From R-RK-3 sp031399085 (GTDB lineage Bacteria > Pseudomonadota > Alphaproteobacteria > Rhizobiales > Rhodomicrobiaceae), in the NCBI GenBank assembly GCA_031399085.1, contig JANNOQ010000045.1:62001-126000 (forward strand): a stretch of DNA of 64,000 nucleotides. Direction: 5' to 3'. Both the position numbers and the translations under genes were made by a program. Below are positions 54,118-63,094 of the stretch, piece after piece. How positions within the stretch are numbered: position 1 is the first letter of the stretch; each line of letters opens with the position of its first letter. Under the pieces are notes generated by a model. That model was not told the DNA's origin and made no database searches. It worked only from the letters and a program-made list of their open reading frames with translations.

Positions 54118-55053
54118 TTACTCGCTCTCCTCGCCAACTGCCGCGCCGCTCCGCATGATTTGCTCCGTCAATTTCGGGGCGCACAGCTCAATGAACCGAT
54201 AGGCGAAGCCACGCAAATATCGCCCGCGCCGGACGGCAATGCGCGATGTCTGCTTCTCGAATAAATGCGATGTGTCGAGCAGCTGCAGCGGTTTGTCGCG
54301 CTCGGCGATAAAGGCCATCGACGCCATGATGCCGATGCCCATGCCGAGTTCGACATAGGCTTTGATTACGTCGGCGTCGAGTGCCGCCATGACGATGTCG
54401 GGAGCAAGGCCGGCGCCGGCGAAACGCTCGTCAATATGGCCGCGCCCGGTGAAGCCCTCATGGTAGGTGATGATCGGCCATTCGGCGATCGCTTCGAGAG
54501 TCAGCGGAGTCATTCGCGTTAGAGGGTGATTTTCCGGGACGACCACGCCGTGATGCCAGGAGTAATAGGCATAGGCAAGGATATCCGGGCTGTCGATCAG
54601 CGACTCCGTCGCAATCGCGATATCGGCCTCGCCTTCGAGCAGCATCGCCGCGATCTCGGTCGGGCTGCCCTGGTGCAGCACCAGACGCACCTCGGGAAAC
54701 AGCTTCTTGAACGCGGCAACCGCCGGCGGCAGCGCATAGCGCGCCTGGGTATGGGTGGTGGCGACCGTCAATTCCCCGCGATCGCTCTGGGAAAATTGCT
54801 GGGCCAGCCGCTTGATGTTCGTCGCGTCGAGCAGCATCCGTTCGACAATTTCGGCAAGCTCCCGGCCCGGTTCCGTCAGCCCGAGCAGCCTTTTGCCCCG
54901 CCGCACGAATAGCTCGACGCCGAGTTCGTCCTCCAAATCCTTGATATGCTTGCTGACACCGGATTGCGAGGTGTAGAGCGCAGCCGCGACATCGGTCAGG
55001 TTGAATTTGGACCTGACGGTTTCGCGGATGATCCTTAGTTGCTGGAAGTTCAT
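54118..55053 (-). CDS. cysB: LysR-type regulator CysB
   Basis: This 311-residue LysR protein governs sulfur assimilation. It has an N-terminal winged helix-turn-helix (FNLTDVAAALYTSQSGVSKHI, about 16-36) and a periplasmic-binding-like effector domain. The opening MNFQQLRIIRETVRSKFNLTDVA is close to CysB. It overlaps cysA by four bases at the distal end of the sulfate transport operon. N-acetylserine is the CysB effector in enterobacteria; here it is inferred. Confidence 0.92.
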   Translation of the reverse strand: MNFQQLRIIRETVRSKFNLTDVAAALYTSQSGVSKHIKDLEDELGVELFVRRGKRLLGLTEPGRELAEIVERMLLDATNIKRLAQQFSQSDRGELTVATTHTQARYALPPAVAAFKKLFPEVRLVLHQGSPTEIAAMLLEGEADIAIATESLIDSPDILAYAYYSWHHGVVVPENHPLTRMTPLTLEAIAEWPIITYHEGFTGRGHIDERFAGAGLAPDIVMAALDADVIKAYVELGMGIGIMASMAFIAERDKPLQLLDTSHLFEKQTSRIAVRRGRYLRGFAYRFIELCAPKLTEQIMRSGAAVGEESE

Positions 55054-56147
55054 TGCGGCGTGACTGGCGGGGCCGCCGGGAAAAGCGCAAGCTGCGGGGC
55101 GTGCAGCCGGACGATTTGCCCCTCAGCCAGCGCCAGGCTGCGCAGATGTTCGCGCGGCAACTCGACCTCATAATGATGGATTGGGCTTGCGCCATTGCCG
55201 CCATGCGCCCCGTGCAGCTCGATCCGCGCCATGCCGCCAACATTCAGAATACGATGAATCCGAGCCTTGACGCCGAGCGCGTCCGCCTTATCCGGCTCGA
55301 TCTCGATATCGTGCGGCCGGCTGAATGCCGTGACGGCGGCGCCATCGGCCGCGCTGCTCGTCCGCAGCGGCAACCAATCGTCGCCGACACGCAGCCGCGC
55401 GCCTTCGACCCGGCCCTCAAACACATTCGCCGCGCCGAGAAAGCCGTACACGAACGGCGTCGCCGGACGGTCGTAGACATCGACCGGCGTCCCGATCTGC
55501 TCGACCCGGCCGCGATTCATGACGACGATTTCGTCGGCCAGCTCCATCGCCTCCTCCTGATCGTGCGTCACAAAGATCGAGGTGATTTGCAGATCCTCGT
55601 GCAGATTGCGCAGCCAGCGCCGCAGCTCCTTCCGCACCTTGGCGTCGAGCGCGCCGAACGGCTCGTCGAGCAGAAGAACGCGGGGGTCTACGGCGAGCGC
55701 GCGCGCTAATGCAATACGCTGCCGCTGGCCGCCCGAGAGCTGCGCGGGGACATGATCGCGAAGCCAGGCGAGTTGGACAAGGTCGAGCAGCTCGTCGACG
55801 CGCTTGCGGATATCGGCTTCCGGCCGCCGCTCCTTGCGGTTGCGCACGCGCAGGCCGAAGGCAACGTTTTCAAACACCGACATGTGGCGGAAGAGGGCGT
55901 AGTGCTGGAAAACGAAACCGACCTGGCGCTCGCGCACATGCCGGTCGGAGGCATTTTCGCTATCGAGAAAAACCTGGCCCTTATCCGCGAATTCAAGCCC
56001 GGCGATGATCCTGAGCAAGGTGGTCTTACCGCAGCCGGACGGGCCGAGAAGCGCGACCAGCTTACCGGTCGGGAATTCAAGCGAAACCCCGTCCAGCGCC
56101 TTGAACGTTCCGAAAGACTTGTCGATGTTCTTGACCGCGATGCTCAT
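55050..56147 (-). CDS. cysA: Sulfate/thiosulfate ABC transporter ATP-binding protein
   Basis: CysA powers sulfate import. The 365-residue ATPase has Walker A GPSGCGKTTLL, signature LSGGQRQRIALA, Walker B VLLLDEPFGALD and a C-terminal TOBE-like region from about 240. It overlaps cysW at the start and cysB at the stop by four bases each. This shows coupled translation along cysT-cysW-cysA-cysB. Confidence 0.95.
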   Translation of the reverse strand: MSIAVKNIDKSFGTFKALDGVSLEFPTGKLVALLGPSGCGKTTLLRIIAGLEFADKGQVFLDSENASDRHVRERQVGFVFQHYALFRHMSVFENVAFGLRVRNRKERRPEADIRKRVDELLDLVQLAWLRDHVPAQLSGGQRQRIALARALAVDPRVLLLDEPFGALDAKVRKELRRWLRNLHEDLQITSIFVTHDQEEAMELADEIVVMNRGRVEQIGTPVDVYDRPATPFVYGFLGAANVFEGRVEGARLRVGDDWLPLRTSSAADGAAVTAFSRPHDIEIEPDKADALGVKARIHRILNVGGMARIELHGAHGGNGASPIHHYEVELPREHLRSLALAEGQIVRLHAPQLALFPAAPPVTPQ

Positions 56148-57037
56148 GAGACGGTCCTTTTCGTCTGCTGGCGCCTGGCGCGCCAGTCGATGACCGCCTT
56201 CAACACCAGCGTCAGCAGGGCGAGCAACGCCAACAGCGAGGCTACGGCGAAGGCGGCTACGAAATTATACTCATTGTACAGAATTTCCACGTGCAACGGC
56301 AACGTATTGGTCTGGCCGCGAATATGTCCAGAGACGACCGACACCGCGCCGAATTCGCCCATCGCGCGGGCATTGCATAGAATGATTCCGTAAAGCAGCC
56401 CCCATTTAATGTTGGGCATCGTGACGCGCCAGAAGGTTTGCCAGCCCGACGCGCCGAGCACGACGGCGGCTTCCTCTTCCTCGCTGCCTTGCGATTCCAT
56501 CAGCGGGATCAGCTCGCGGGCGACGAATGGGAAGGTGACGAAGATCGTCGCGAGCACGATCCCGGGCACCGCAAAAATGATCTTGATGTCATTGTCGCTG
56601 AGCCAAGACCCGAACCAGCCCTGGGCGCCGAAGACAAGCACATAGATCAAGCCGGCAATCACGGGAGAGACTGAAAACGGCAGGTCGATGAGCGTCGTGA
56701 GCAAATTCTTGCCGGGGAACTGATATTTGGCGATAGCCCAGGCCGCCGCGACCCCGAAAACGAGGTTGAGCGGCACGGCGATGGCGGCTGCGATCAGTGT
56801 CAAGCGCACCGCCGCGAGGGCATCCGGTTCTACAAGCGCCGTCAAATAAACGCCCCAGCCTTTGCGCAGCGCTTCGACGAAAACCGCGACCAACGGTAGG
56901 AAGATGAAGATCGCGAAAAAACTTAGCGACAGCCCAAGAATGAGCCATTTCACCCAGGCTGGATCGCGCGTCGCGGCCCGCGCCTCAAAGGCCGAGCCCG
57001 TGCTTCCAAACGCCATGGAGGAAAGGGCCCCGGCCAT
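56144..57037 (-). CDS. cysW: Sulfate ABC transporter permease CysW
   Basis: CysW is one of the two inner-membrane subunits of the sulfate importer. About 297 residues contain six hydrophobic helices and the permease loop EEEEAAVVLGASGWQTFWRVTMPNI. The ATG at 57037 overlaps the cysT stop (TGATG); a longer in-frame form would overlap further. The N-terminus before the first helix (about 1-30) is polar. Length is normal. Confidence 0.94.
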   Translation of the reverse strand: MAGALSSMAFGSTGSAFEARAATRDPAWVKWLILGLSLSFFAIFIFLPLVAVFVEALRKGWGVYLTALVEPDALAAVRLTLIAAAIAVPLNLVFGVAAAWAIAKYQFPGKNLLTTLIDLPFSVSPVIAGLIYVLVFGAQGWFGSWLSDNDIKIIFAVPGIVLATIFVTFPFVARELIPLMESQGSEEEEAAVVLGASGWQTFWRVTMPNIKWGLLYGIILCNARAMGEFGAVSVVSGHIRGQTNTLPLHVEILYNEYNFVAAFAVASLLALLALLTLVLKAVIDWRARRQQTKRTVS

Positions 57038-57873
57038 CAGCGGTTTCTCCCGGTGCGCCGGGCGGCCCACGCCTGCAATCCATTGATTACCAGCAGCAGC
57101 GCGAAGGACACAAACAGCATGACGGTCGCAACTGCGGTTGCCCCTACATAATCATATTGTTCGAGCTTGGTGATGATGATGAGCGGGGTGATTTCCGACA
57201 CCATCGGCAGGTTGCCGGCGATGAAAATCACCGAGCCATATTCGCCGACCGCGCGCGCGAAGGCGAGGGCGAATCCGGTCACCAGCGCCGGCAGCAGCAG
57301 CGGGAAGACAACGCGCGCGAAGGTCTGCCAGCGATTGGCGCCCAGGCTGGCCGCCGCTTCCTCGAACTCGGCGTCGAGATCTTCCAGCACGGGCTGCACA
57401 GTGCGAACCACGAAGGGCAGGCCGATAAACACCAAGGCGATCAGCACGCCGGTCTGGGTGAAGGCGATCTTGATCCCGAACGGCTCGAAATATTGCCCGA
57501 TCCAGCCATTGCCGGCATAGATCGCGGTGAGTGCGATGCCGGCTACCGCCGTTGGCAGGGCAAAGGGCAGATCGACGAGCGCGTCGATGAGGCGCTTGCC
57601 TGGAAAGCTGTACCGCACCAGCGACCAGGCCAGCATCAAGCCGAACACCGTGTTGATCGCCGCCGCTATCAGCGAGGCGCCAAAGCTGAGCTTGTAGGAC
57701 GCGACAACCCTCGGCGCGGTGACGATCGCCCAGAATTGCTCCCAACTCAGCGTTGCCGTCTTCAAAAGCACGGCCGCGAGCGGCACCAGCACGATCAGCG
57801 AGAGGTAGCCTAGAGTGTAGCCAAGGGTCAGCCCAAAACCGGGGAGCACCCTCCGCGATGCGGCTGACGCCAT
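57037..57873 (-). CDS. cysT: Sulfate ABC transporter permease CysT
   Basis: CysT (also called CysU) is the partner permease. The 278-residue protein has six hydrophobic helices and the loop EFEEAAASLGANRWQTFARVVFPLL. GRKLIDALV-like PGKRLIDALVDLPFALPTAVAGIAL matches the family. Its ATG lies three bases after the first sulfate-binding gene and its stop overlaps the cysW start. Confidence 0.95.
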   Translation of the reverse strand: MASAASRRVLPGFGLTLGYTLGYLSLIVLVPLAAVLLKTATLSWEQFWAIVTAPRVVASYKLSFGASLIAAAINTVFGLMLAWSLVRYSFPGKRLIDALVDLPFALPTAVAGIALTAIYAGNGWIGQYFEPFGIKIAFTQTGVLIALVFIGLPFVVRTVQPVLEDLDAEFEEAAASLGANRWQTFARVVFPLLLPALVTGFALAFARAVGEYGSVIFIAGNLPMVSEITPLIIITKLEQYDYVGATAVATVMLFVSFALLLVINGLQAWAARRTGRNR

Positions 57874-57876
57874 ATC

Positions 57877-58878
57877 CTATTTCACCACGATCTGATCGTA
57901 GATCCCGCCATCCGCGAAATGCGTCTTACGCACCTCGGCCCAGGGGCCTATCAGAGCTTCGACGTCGAAGGTCTTGATGGACGGAAACTTCGCTTGGTTT
58001 GCCCGCAGCACGGCTTCGTCGCGAGGACGAAAATCATGCTTGGCGATGATGGCTTGTCCTTCAGGAGAATACAAGAAGCTCAAATAAGCCTGCGCAATCT
58101 CGCGCGTTTGCTTCTTGTCGACAACCTTATCGTTGATGGCGGCGGGAGCGGGCGCTTCGACGCTGATCGAGGGATAGACGATATCGAATTTATCGGCGCC
58201 GAACTCAACGGCGATCAAACGCGCTTCATTTTCAAAGGTGACGAGCGCATCGCCGACATCGCGCTGCGTAAACGTCGTCGTCGCGCCTCGCCCGCCGCCG
58301 TCAAAAACCGGCACATTGGCGAACAGCTTGGTGACGAAATCCCTAGCCGCTGACGCCCCGCCCAAAGACTGTTGCGCATAGCCCCAAGCCGCCAGATAGG
58401 TGTAGCGTCCGTTTCCGGAAGTTTTCGGATTGGGAACGATGACCTGGATGCCGGGCTTGGCCAGATCGCCCCAATCTTTGATGTTCTTTGGATTCCCTTT
58501 GCGGACGAGGAACACCGAAACCGAAGTATAGGGCGCGGCGCCGTTTGGAAATTTCGACCGCCAATCCTTGGCCACCAATCCATTCTCGGCCAGGATGTCA
58601 ATGTCCGGCGCCTGATTCATGGTCACGACATCCGCCTCCAGCCCGCTGACGACCGAGAGCGCCTGCTTGCTCGACCCGCCATGCGACTGGTTGACCGCGA
58701 CGGTCTGGCCGGTTTTTTTCCGCCACTCGGCGATGAAGGCGGTGTTGATGTCCTTATAAAGCTCACGCGAAACGTCGTAGGAGACGTTCAGAATCGTGGT
58801 TTGGGCGTAGGCCGTGAAGGCCGAAATGAACGTGAAGGCGAGCAAAAAGCCTGCCCAGGATAGGATGCGCGGGAGCAT
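57877..58878 (-). CDS. Sulfate-binding periplasmic protein, copy 1
   Basis: This protein of about 333 residues binds sulfate or thiosulfate for the CysTWA importer. A signal peptide ends near AYAQ. The family motif VNQSHGGSSKQALSVVSGLEADVV and VPNPKTSGNGRYTYLAAWGYA are present. ATG 58878 follows GAGG and is preferred over GTG 58884. It is the first gene of the transport operon. A second, related binding protein lies upstream at 59269-60288. Confidence 0.93.
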   Translation of the reverse strand: MLPRILSWAGFLLAFTFISAFTAYAQTTILNVSYDVSRELYKDINTAFIAEWRKKTGQTVAVNQSHGGSSKQALSVVSGLEADVVTMNQAPDIDILAENGLVAKDWRSKFPNGAAPYTSVSVFLVRKGNPKNIKDWGDLAKPGIQVIVPNPKTSGNGRYTYLAAWGYAQQSLGGASAARDFVTKLFANVPVFDGGGRGATTTFTQRDVGDALVTFENEARLIAVEFGADKFDIVYPSISVEAPAPAAINDKVVDKKQTREIAQAYLSFLYSPEGQAIIAKHDFRPRDEAVLRANQAKFPSIKTFDVEALIGPWAEVRKTHFADGGIYDQIVVK

Positions 58879-58970
58879 GGTCACCTCATCAATGAAATTG
58901 GCGACTTGATCACGACGATTTTGGATCGGATCAATCCAAAATCCTGAACAGCGATCTCGTCCTTACATTT

Positions 58971-59023
58971 AGAGCGGGATGACGAAGCGGAAAACCGGTT
59001 TGCGCTTTTCCTTATCCCGCTCT
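58971..59023. repeat. Dispersed palindromic repeat, family C
   Basis: AGAGCGGGATGA and TTATCCCGCTCT form inverted arms of a 53-base unit. A half copy at 12774-12784 supports a dispersed repeat. Confidence 0.65.
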
Positions 59024-59174
59024 TGGACGCTATGTGAATTAGGATCGACCTCTAAAGAAGAAATTCTTCTTAAGATAGTCCCAGGAGTGGATTTGAGCCG
59101 TTGGCCGGCGTAGAGCCTCGCGCTTGAAGAAGCGCCACCTGTTGGATGTAAGGCCGTGCGGCATCGGCTATTAT

Positions 59175-59208
59175 GTCCCGGCTCGCCGCTGTGCGCGACG
59201 GCCGGGAC
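59175..59208. repeat. Dispersed palindromic repeat, family B, second copy
   Basis: GTCCCGGC and GCCGGGAC enclose CTCGCCGCT-type sequence, like the copy at 11025-11056. It lies close after the stop of sulfate-binding copy 2 and could act as its terminator. Confidence 0.6.
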
Positions 59209-59268
59209 GACATTCGTTGCAGGGTTGCTAAGTCCGAGATCGAGCGCGACGCGCTAGGACGCCCGCGT

Positions 59269-60288
59269 TTATTTGACCGTATAAATTTGGTCGAACGTGC
59301 CGCCATCCGCGAAATGGGTCTTCTGTGCTTTCTGCCAGCCGCCGAACAGCTCGTCGACGGTGAACGTCGCCACTTTGGGGAAACGCTGCACATCCGCGGG
59401 CTCCGCGAGTTCCGGGCTGCGCGGGCGGTAATAATGCTTGGCGGCGATCTTCTGCCCGGCGGGCGTGTAGAGATAATCAAGATAGGCTTTGGCGACTTCA
59501 GTGGTGCCGTGCTTTTTCGCAACTTCATCGACAACGGCCACGGGGGGTTCAGCAAGGACCGATACCGACGGGACCACGATCTCGAATTTATCGGGTCCGA
59601 GCTCGTTAATGGAGAGAAACGCCTCGTTTTCCCAAGCCAGCAGCACATCACCGAGGCCACGCTGGACGAAAGTCGTCGTCGCGCCTCTCGCCGCAGCATC
59701 AAGGACCGGCACGTTCTTGAAGATTGCCGCGACGAATTCCTGCGCCTTGGCCTCGTCGCCGCCATTGTTTTTCAAGGCGTAGCCCCAGGCCGCCAGATAA
59801 TTCCAGCGCGCCCCCCCGGAGGTTTTCGGGTTCGGCGTGATGACACCGATGCCGGGCTTCACCAGATCGTTCCAATCCTTGATGCCCTTTGGGTTGCCCT
59901 TGCGGACCAGAAACACAATGGTGGAGGTATAGGGCGAGCTGTTGTTGGGCAAGCGGGTCTGCCAGTCCTTTGGGAACTTGCCGGCGGCGGCGATAGCGTC
60001 GACATCATAGGCGAGCGCCAGCGTCACGACATCGGCTTCGAGCCCATCGATCACCGCGCGGGCCTGCTTCCCCGATCCGCCATGCGACTGGCTGACCTTA
60101 ACGATCTCGCCGGTTTTTTCTTTCCAATATTTTGCGAATGCATTGTTGAAATCGACGTACAGTTCTCGGGTCGGATCGTAGGAAACATTCAAGAGCGCCT
60201 TTTCGGTCTGCGCCGCCGCCGGAAGGCCGGCAAGGCCGGCGATCATGATCGCGCCGACGAGGCCGCGCCTGGAAACCCTGGAAAACAT
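59269..60288 (-). CDS. Sulfate-binding periplasmic protein, copy 2
   Basis: This 339-residue protein is a paralogue of the adjacent sulfate-binding protein. It has a signal peptide (residues 1 to about 26) and VSQSHGGSGKQARAVIDGLEADVV. It also keeps LAYDVDAIA, the usual family motif, where copy 1 has diverged. GGAG precedes the ATG. The two share NPKTSG and LAAWGYA regions and are clearly homologous. One may bind thiosulfate or another oxyanion. Confidence 0.93.
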   Translation of the reverse strand: MFSRVSRRGLVGAIMIAGLAGLPAAAQTEKALLNVSYDPTRELYVDFNNAFAKYWKEKTGEIVKVSQSHGGSGKQARAVIDGLEADVVTLALAYDVDAIAAAGKFPKDWQTRLPNNSSPYTSTIVFLVRKGNPKGIKDWNDLVKPGIGVITPNPKTSGGARWNYLAAWGYALKNNGGDEAKAQEFVAAIFKNVPVLDAAARGATTTFVQRGLGDVLLAWENEAFLSINELGPDKFEIVVPSVSVLAEPPVAVVDEVAKKHGTTEVAKAYLDYLYTPAGQKIAAKHYYRPRSPELAEPADVQRFPKVATFTVDELFGGWQKAQKTHFADGGTFDQIYTVK

Positions 60289-60408
60289 GCTAGCTCCATT
60301 GTTTGTGATGAGCAGGTCGCAAGCTTACTGGGCGCCATCGCGCGCGCAAACGAAGATTATTGCATAAGCTTATTCCCGCAGCCGGGGACGCGCGGAGCGA
60401 ATAAGCGT

Positions 60409-61080
60409 CTATTCGCACACCAGCCGGTAGCCGAGAAAACGCTGCGAGTCGATCGGATCGCGGCCAAGGCGATGCCGGAGGCGTTTGCGCAGCTTGCTGA
60501 TATGGCTCTCGACCACATTCTCGTCGATGTCCTCGCCGAACAGTCCGTAAACGAAGTTGAAAATCTGCGTTTTCGTGACGCGGCGGCCGCGATTGCCGAC
60601 GAGATATTCGAGGATGCGGCGCTCACGGCGCGGCAGAGGCAGCACGTCTCCCTTCACTTCCGGGTCGCGACCGTCGACGAAGATCCTGATCTCGCCGATC
60701 AGCCGTCCGTCGTCTTCGGGTTTTGCGCGGCGCTGTATGGCTTTGATCCGCGCCAGGATTTCGCGAACATGCACCGGTTTGCGCACGACATCGTCCGCTC
60801 CGGCTTCGAACAGCTCGAGCGTTTCATCGAGGCATTTGTGATCGTTCATGGCGATCACCGCGGCGCTGGTGCGGTGCTTAATGAGCTTGGGAAGCAGCGG
60901 GCGATCCTCGCAATCGCCGATCAAAAAGGCTTCGACCGCGCCGATATCGGGGTCCGAAACGCTTTTCACCCAATTGCCGAAATCCGCCGCGCGAAATCCT
61001 GTGGCGGAGACGCCCTCCCGGTCGAACCAAGACGCGTAGCCTTCGGTTACTGTTTCGCGTTCATCCACGATCACGATCAT
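60409..61080 (-). CDS. ftcR: FtcR-type flagellar response regulator
   Basis: This regulator of about 223 residues has an atypical receiver domain and an OmpR-like winged helix (LPLPRRERRILEYLVGNRGRR, then IDENVVESHISKLRKRL). It starts MIVIVDERETVTEGYASWF, as Brucella FtcR does. The acidic pair DE and the lysine in RKPVH are present. The phospho-acceptor aspartate is not obvious, since the usual strand reads AFLIGDCED. No flagellar genes adjoin it here. The ATG at 61080 is preferred over an upstream in-frame start. Confidence 0.85.
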   Translation of the reverse strand: MIVIVDERETVTEGYASWFDREGVSATGFRAADFGNWVKSVSDPDIGAVEAFLIGDCEDRPLLPKLIKHRTSAAVIAMNDHKCLDETLELFEAGADDVVRKPVHVREILARIKAIQRRAKPEDDGRLIGEIRIFVDGRDPEVKGDVLPLPRRERRILEYLVGNRGRRVTKTQIFNFVYGLFGEDIDENVVESHISKLRKRLRHRLGRDPIDSQRFLGYRLVCE

Positions 61081-61277
61081 AAGCCGGTATCCCCGAATCA
61101 AGGTGAACGCTGTCACTATTCGGGGTTAACGGCTGCTCTTAAATTCGTCAACCTTGGGTTGTGTAAATTCTTAATTAACCTATCCGAAGTTGCCAAAACA
61201 TCTCGGATCAGGTTGACGCTTTCGATTGGTAGCCGTCAGTGTCACTGGGCAAGCCGGAGCAACCGGTAGCGAGCCGG

Positions 61278-62213
61278 CTAGTTGAAATGCGTGCCCTGCG
61301 ACAGAGGGAAGCCGCGCAAGAGTTCCGCACCAAGCATCGGCCTCTTGCCCGCCCGCTGCACCCTGGTAAAGCGCACGGCATTCTGCCCGCAGGCAACCGT
61401 GAACTGGGAGTCGAGCAAGCGGCCGGGTTCGCCGCGCCCCTGCACCACCATCGAGCGCAGCACCTTGATCCGCTCCTGCCGTCCCGAAAGCAGTGCCTCG
61501 AACCAGGCGCCGGGATTGGGTGATAAAGCCCGAATGCGGTTGTGCACCTCGATGGCCGGGAGGGTCCAATCGATCCGTTCCTCGGCCCTTATGATCTTCG
61601 CGGCATAAGTCGCGCCCTGGGGCGGTTGCGGCCGGCAATTCAACCGCCCTTCCGCCAGCCGGTCGAGGGCGTATGCGATCAGCTTGGCGCCGATGAGCGA
61701 TAATTCGTCGTGAAGCTCGCCGGCGGTTTTATCCGGCCCAATCGGCAGACGCTCGCCAATGCAAACCGGCCCGGTGTCCAGCCCTTCGTCCATCTGCATG
61801 ATGACGACGCCGGTTTCGGTATCGCCAGCCATCACCGCGCGCTGTATCGGCGCGGCCCCACGCCAGCGCGGCAGCAGCGAGGCATGGATGTTGAGGCAGC
61901 CAAAACGGGGCGCTTCCAGAATGGGCTTTGGCAAAATCAGCCCGTAGGCAGCCACGACCGCAACTTCCGCATCATGGGCGTAGAACTCGTTCTGCACCTC
62001 GGCCTGGCGCAGGGATTTAGGCGTGAAGACCGGAATGCCCGCCTCTTCGGCGAAGTGATGCACGGCCGATTTTCGCGCCGCCATACCGCGCCCGGCGGAC
62101 CTTGGCGGCTGGGTATAGACGGCCAGCACATCGTGACCTACAGCCACAAGTTCGGAGAGCGGCGGCACCGCGAAATCCGGAGTGCCCATGAAAATCACGC
62201 GCAATGGAACCAT
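61278..62213 (-). CDS. fmt: Methionyl-tRNA formyltransferase
   Basis: Fmt formylates initiator Met-tRNA. The 311-residue protein has RVIFMGTPDFAVPPL, the formyl-donor site region GCLNIHASLLPRWRGAAPIQRAV with the catalytic Asn-His pair, and QMDEGLDTGPV. The C-terminal OB-type region follows. It is preceded by def on the same strand; truA, a frequent third member, is absent and ftcR follows instead. ATG 62213 is the clear start. Confidence 0.96.
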   Translation of the reverse strand: MVPLRVIFMGTPDFAVPPLSELVAVGHDVLAVYTQPPRSAGRGMAARKSAVHHFAEEAGIPVFTPKSLRQAEVQNEFYAHDAEVAVVAAYGLILPKPILEAPRFGCLNIHASLLPRWRGAAPIQRAVMAGDTETGVVIMQMDEGLDTGPVCIGERLPIGPDKTAGELHDELSLIGAKLIAYALDRLAEGRLNCRPQPPQGATYAAKIIRAEERIDWTLPAIEVHNRIRALSPNPGAWFEALLSGRQERIKVLRSMVVQGRGEPGRLLDSQFTVACGQNAVRFTRVQRAGKRPMLGAELLRGFPLSQGTHFN

Positions 62214-62320
62214 GCCTTTCAGCCTCTTGCGGCCTCGCGGCGTTCGGATTTTTCTTCAATAACGCCAAAACCGGCGAATGCTGAAGCGCTGATTGTGCGG
62301 CCAGGGACGATCATCGCGGC

Positions 62321-62839
62321 TCAAAGGTCCATCTCGTCGCGGCGGGCCTTCCGGAACTTTCGGACCAATACGTGCCGTTTCAGCCGCGACAGATGATCGA
62401 TGAACAGCACGCCGTTCAAATGGTCGATCTCGTGCTGCGCGACGGTCGCTATGTGACCTTCAAGCCGTTCCTCGCGCATTTCGCCCTCGCGGCTGAGATA
62501 GCGCAGCACCACTGTGGACGGCCGTTCCACTTCGGCAAAAATCTCGGGGATCGACAGGCAGCCTTCCTCATAAACCCGGAGCGCCTCGCCAAGCTGGAGG
62601 ATCTCTGGATTGAGGAAAAAGCGCGGCGCGGGCGGCTGCTCGCCCTTGGCCAGATCTGCCACGAAGATGCGGCGGGACACTCCGACTTGCGGCGCGGCGA
62701 GACCGACCCCGGGCGCGACATACATGGTTTCCAGCATGTCGTCCAGAAGACGCAGAGTGTCGCGGTCGATCCGCTCAACCGGCGCGGCGACGGCGCGCAG
62801 GATCGGATCGGGATAGAGGATGATGGGTCGCTTGGCCAT
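62321..62839 (-). CDS. def: Peptide deformylase
   Basis: Def removes the formyl group from new polypeptides. About 172 residues include all three motifs: GVGLAAPQVG, EGCLS with Cys94, and HEIDHLNG with His136, Glu137 and His140. The metal site is intact. ATG 62839 (MAKRPIILYPDP) fits homologues; an upstream in-frame start 12 codons away is unlikely. It is 107 bases upstream of fmt, the functional partner. Confidence 0.96.
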   Translation of the reverse strand: MAKRPIILYPDPILRAVAAPVERIDRDTLRLLDDMLETMYVAPGVGLAAPQVGVSRRIFVADLAKGEQPPAPRFFLNPEILQLGEALRVYEEGCLSIPEIFAEVERPSTVVLRYLSREGEMREERLEGHIATVAQHEIDHLNGVLFIDHLSRLKRHVLVRKFRKARRDEMDL

Positions 62840-63094
62840 GCCGGTTGAGATAAGCGGAATGCCGGACTTGGTCAACGGCGGCTTTTTGTAACTATGGTTG
62901 GGAAGTGTTCACTGTTCGTTTTCATTCCGTTGCCAAACCGCGCATACACACAAAATCGTCTGGTGGCGCTTCTAGCAACGATGTTATCAGTCTAGTCCAC
63001 AATGCAAAATAAGACCATGTAAAGCGGTGGCATTTTCGCCGGCCTTCGGAGCTGCAACCGTACGCTCGATTAAAGACGCTAAGGAGAGTTGGGT

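Larger units (their letters stand above)
58885..59268. other. Intergenic region between the two sulfate-binding genes
   Basis: This 384-base gap has no gene. It holds repeat C (58971-59023), a perfect 17-base palindrome AAGAAGAAATTCTTCTT (59055-59071) and repeat B (59175-59208). The palindrome and the AT-rich segment around it are candidates for sulfur regulation of the downstream operon. Confidence 0.6.

Noticed and set aside
59173..61269. Plus-strand open frame of 698 codons
   Set aside because: It is antisense to the sulfate-binding gene and ftcR, both well-supported. Its length reflects GC-rich codon use.
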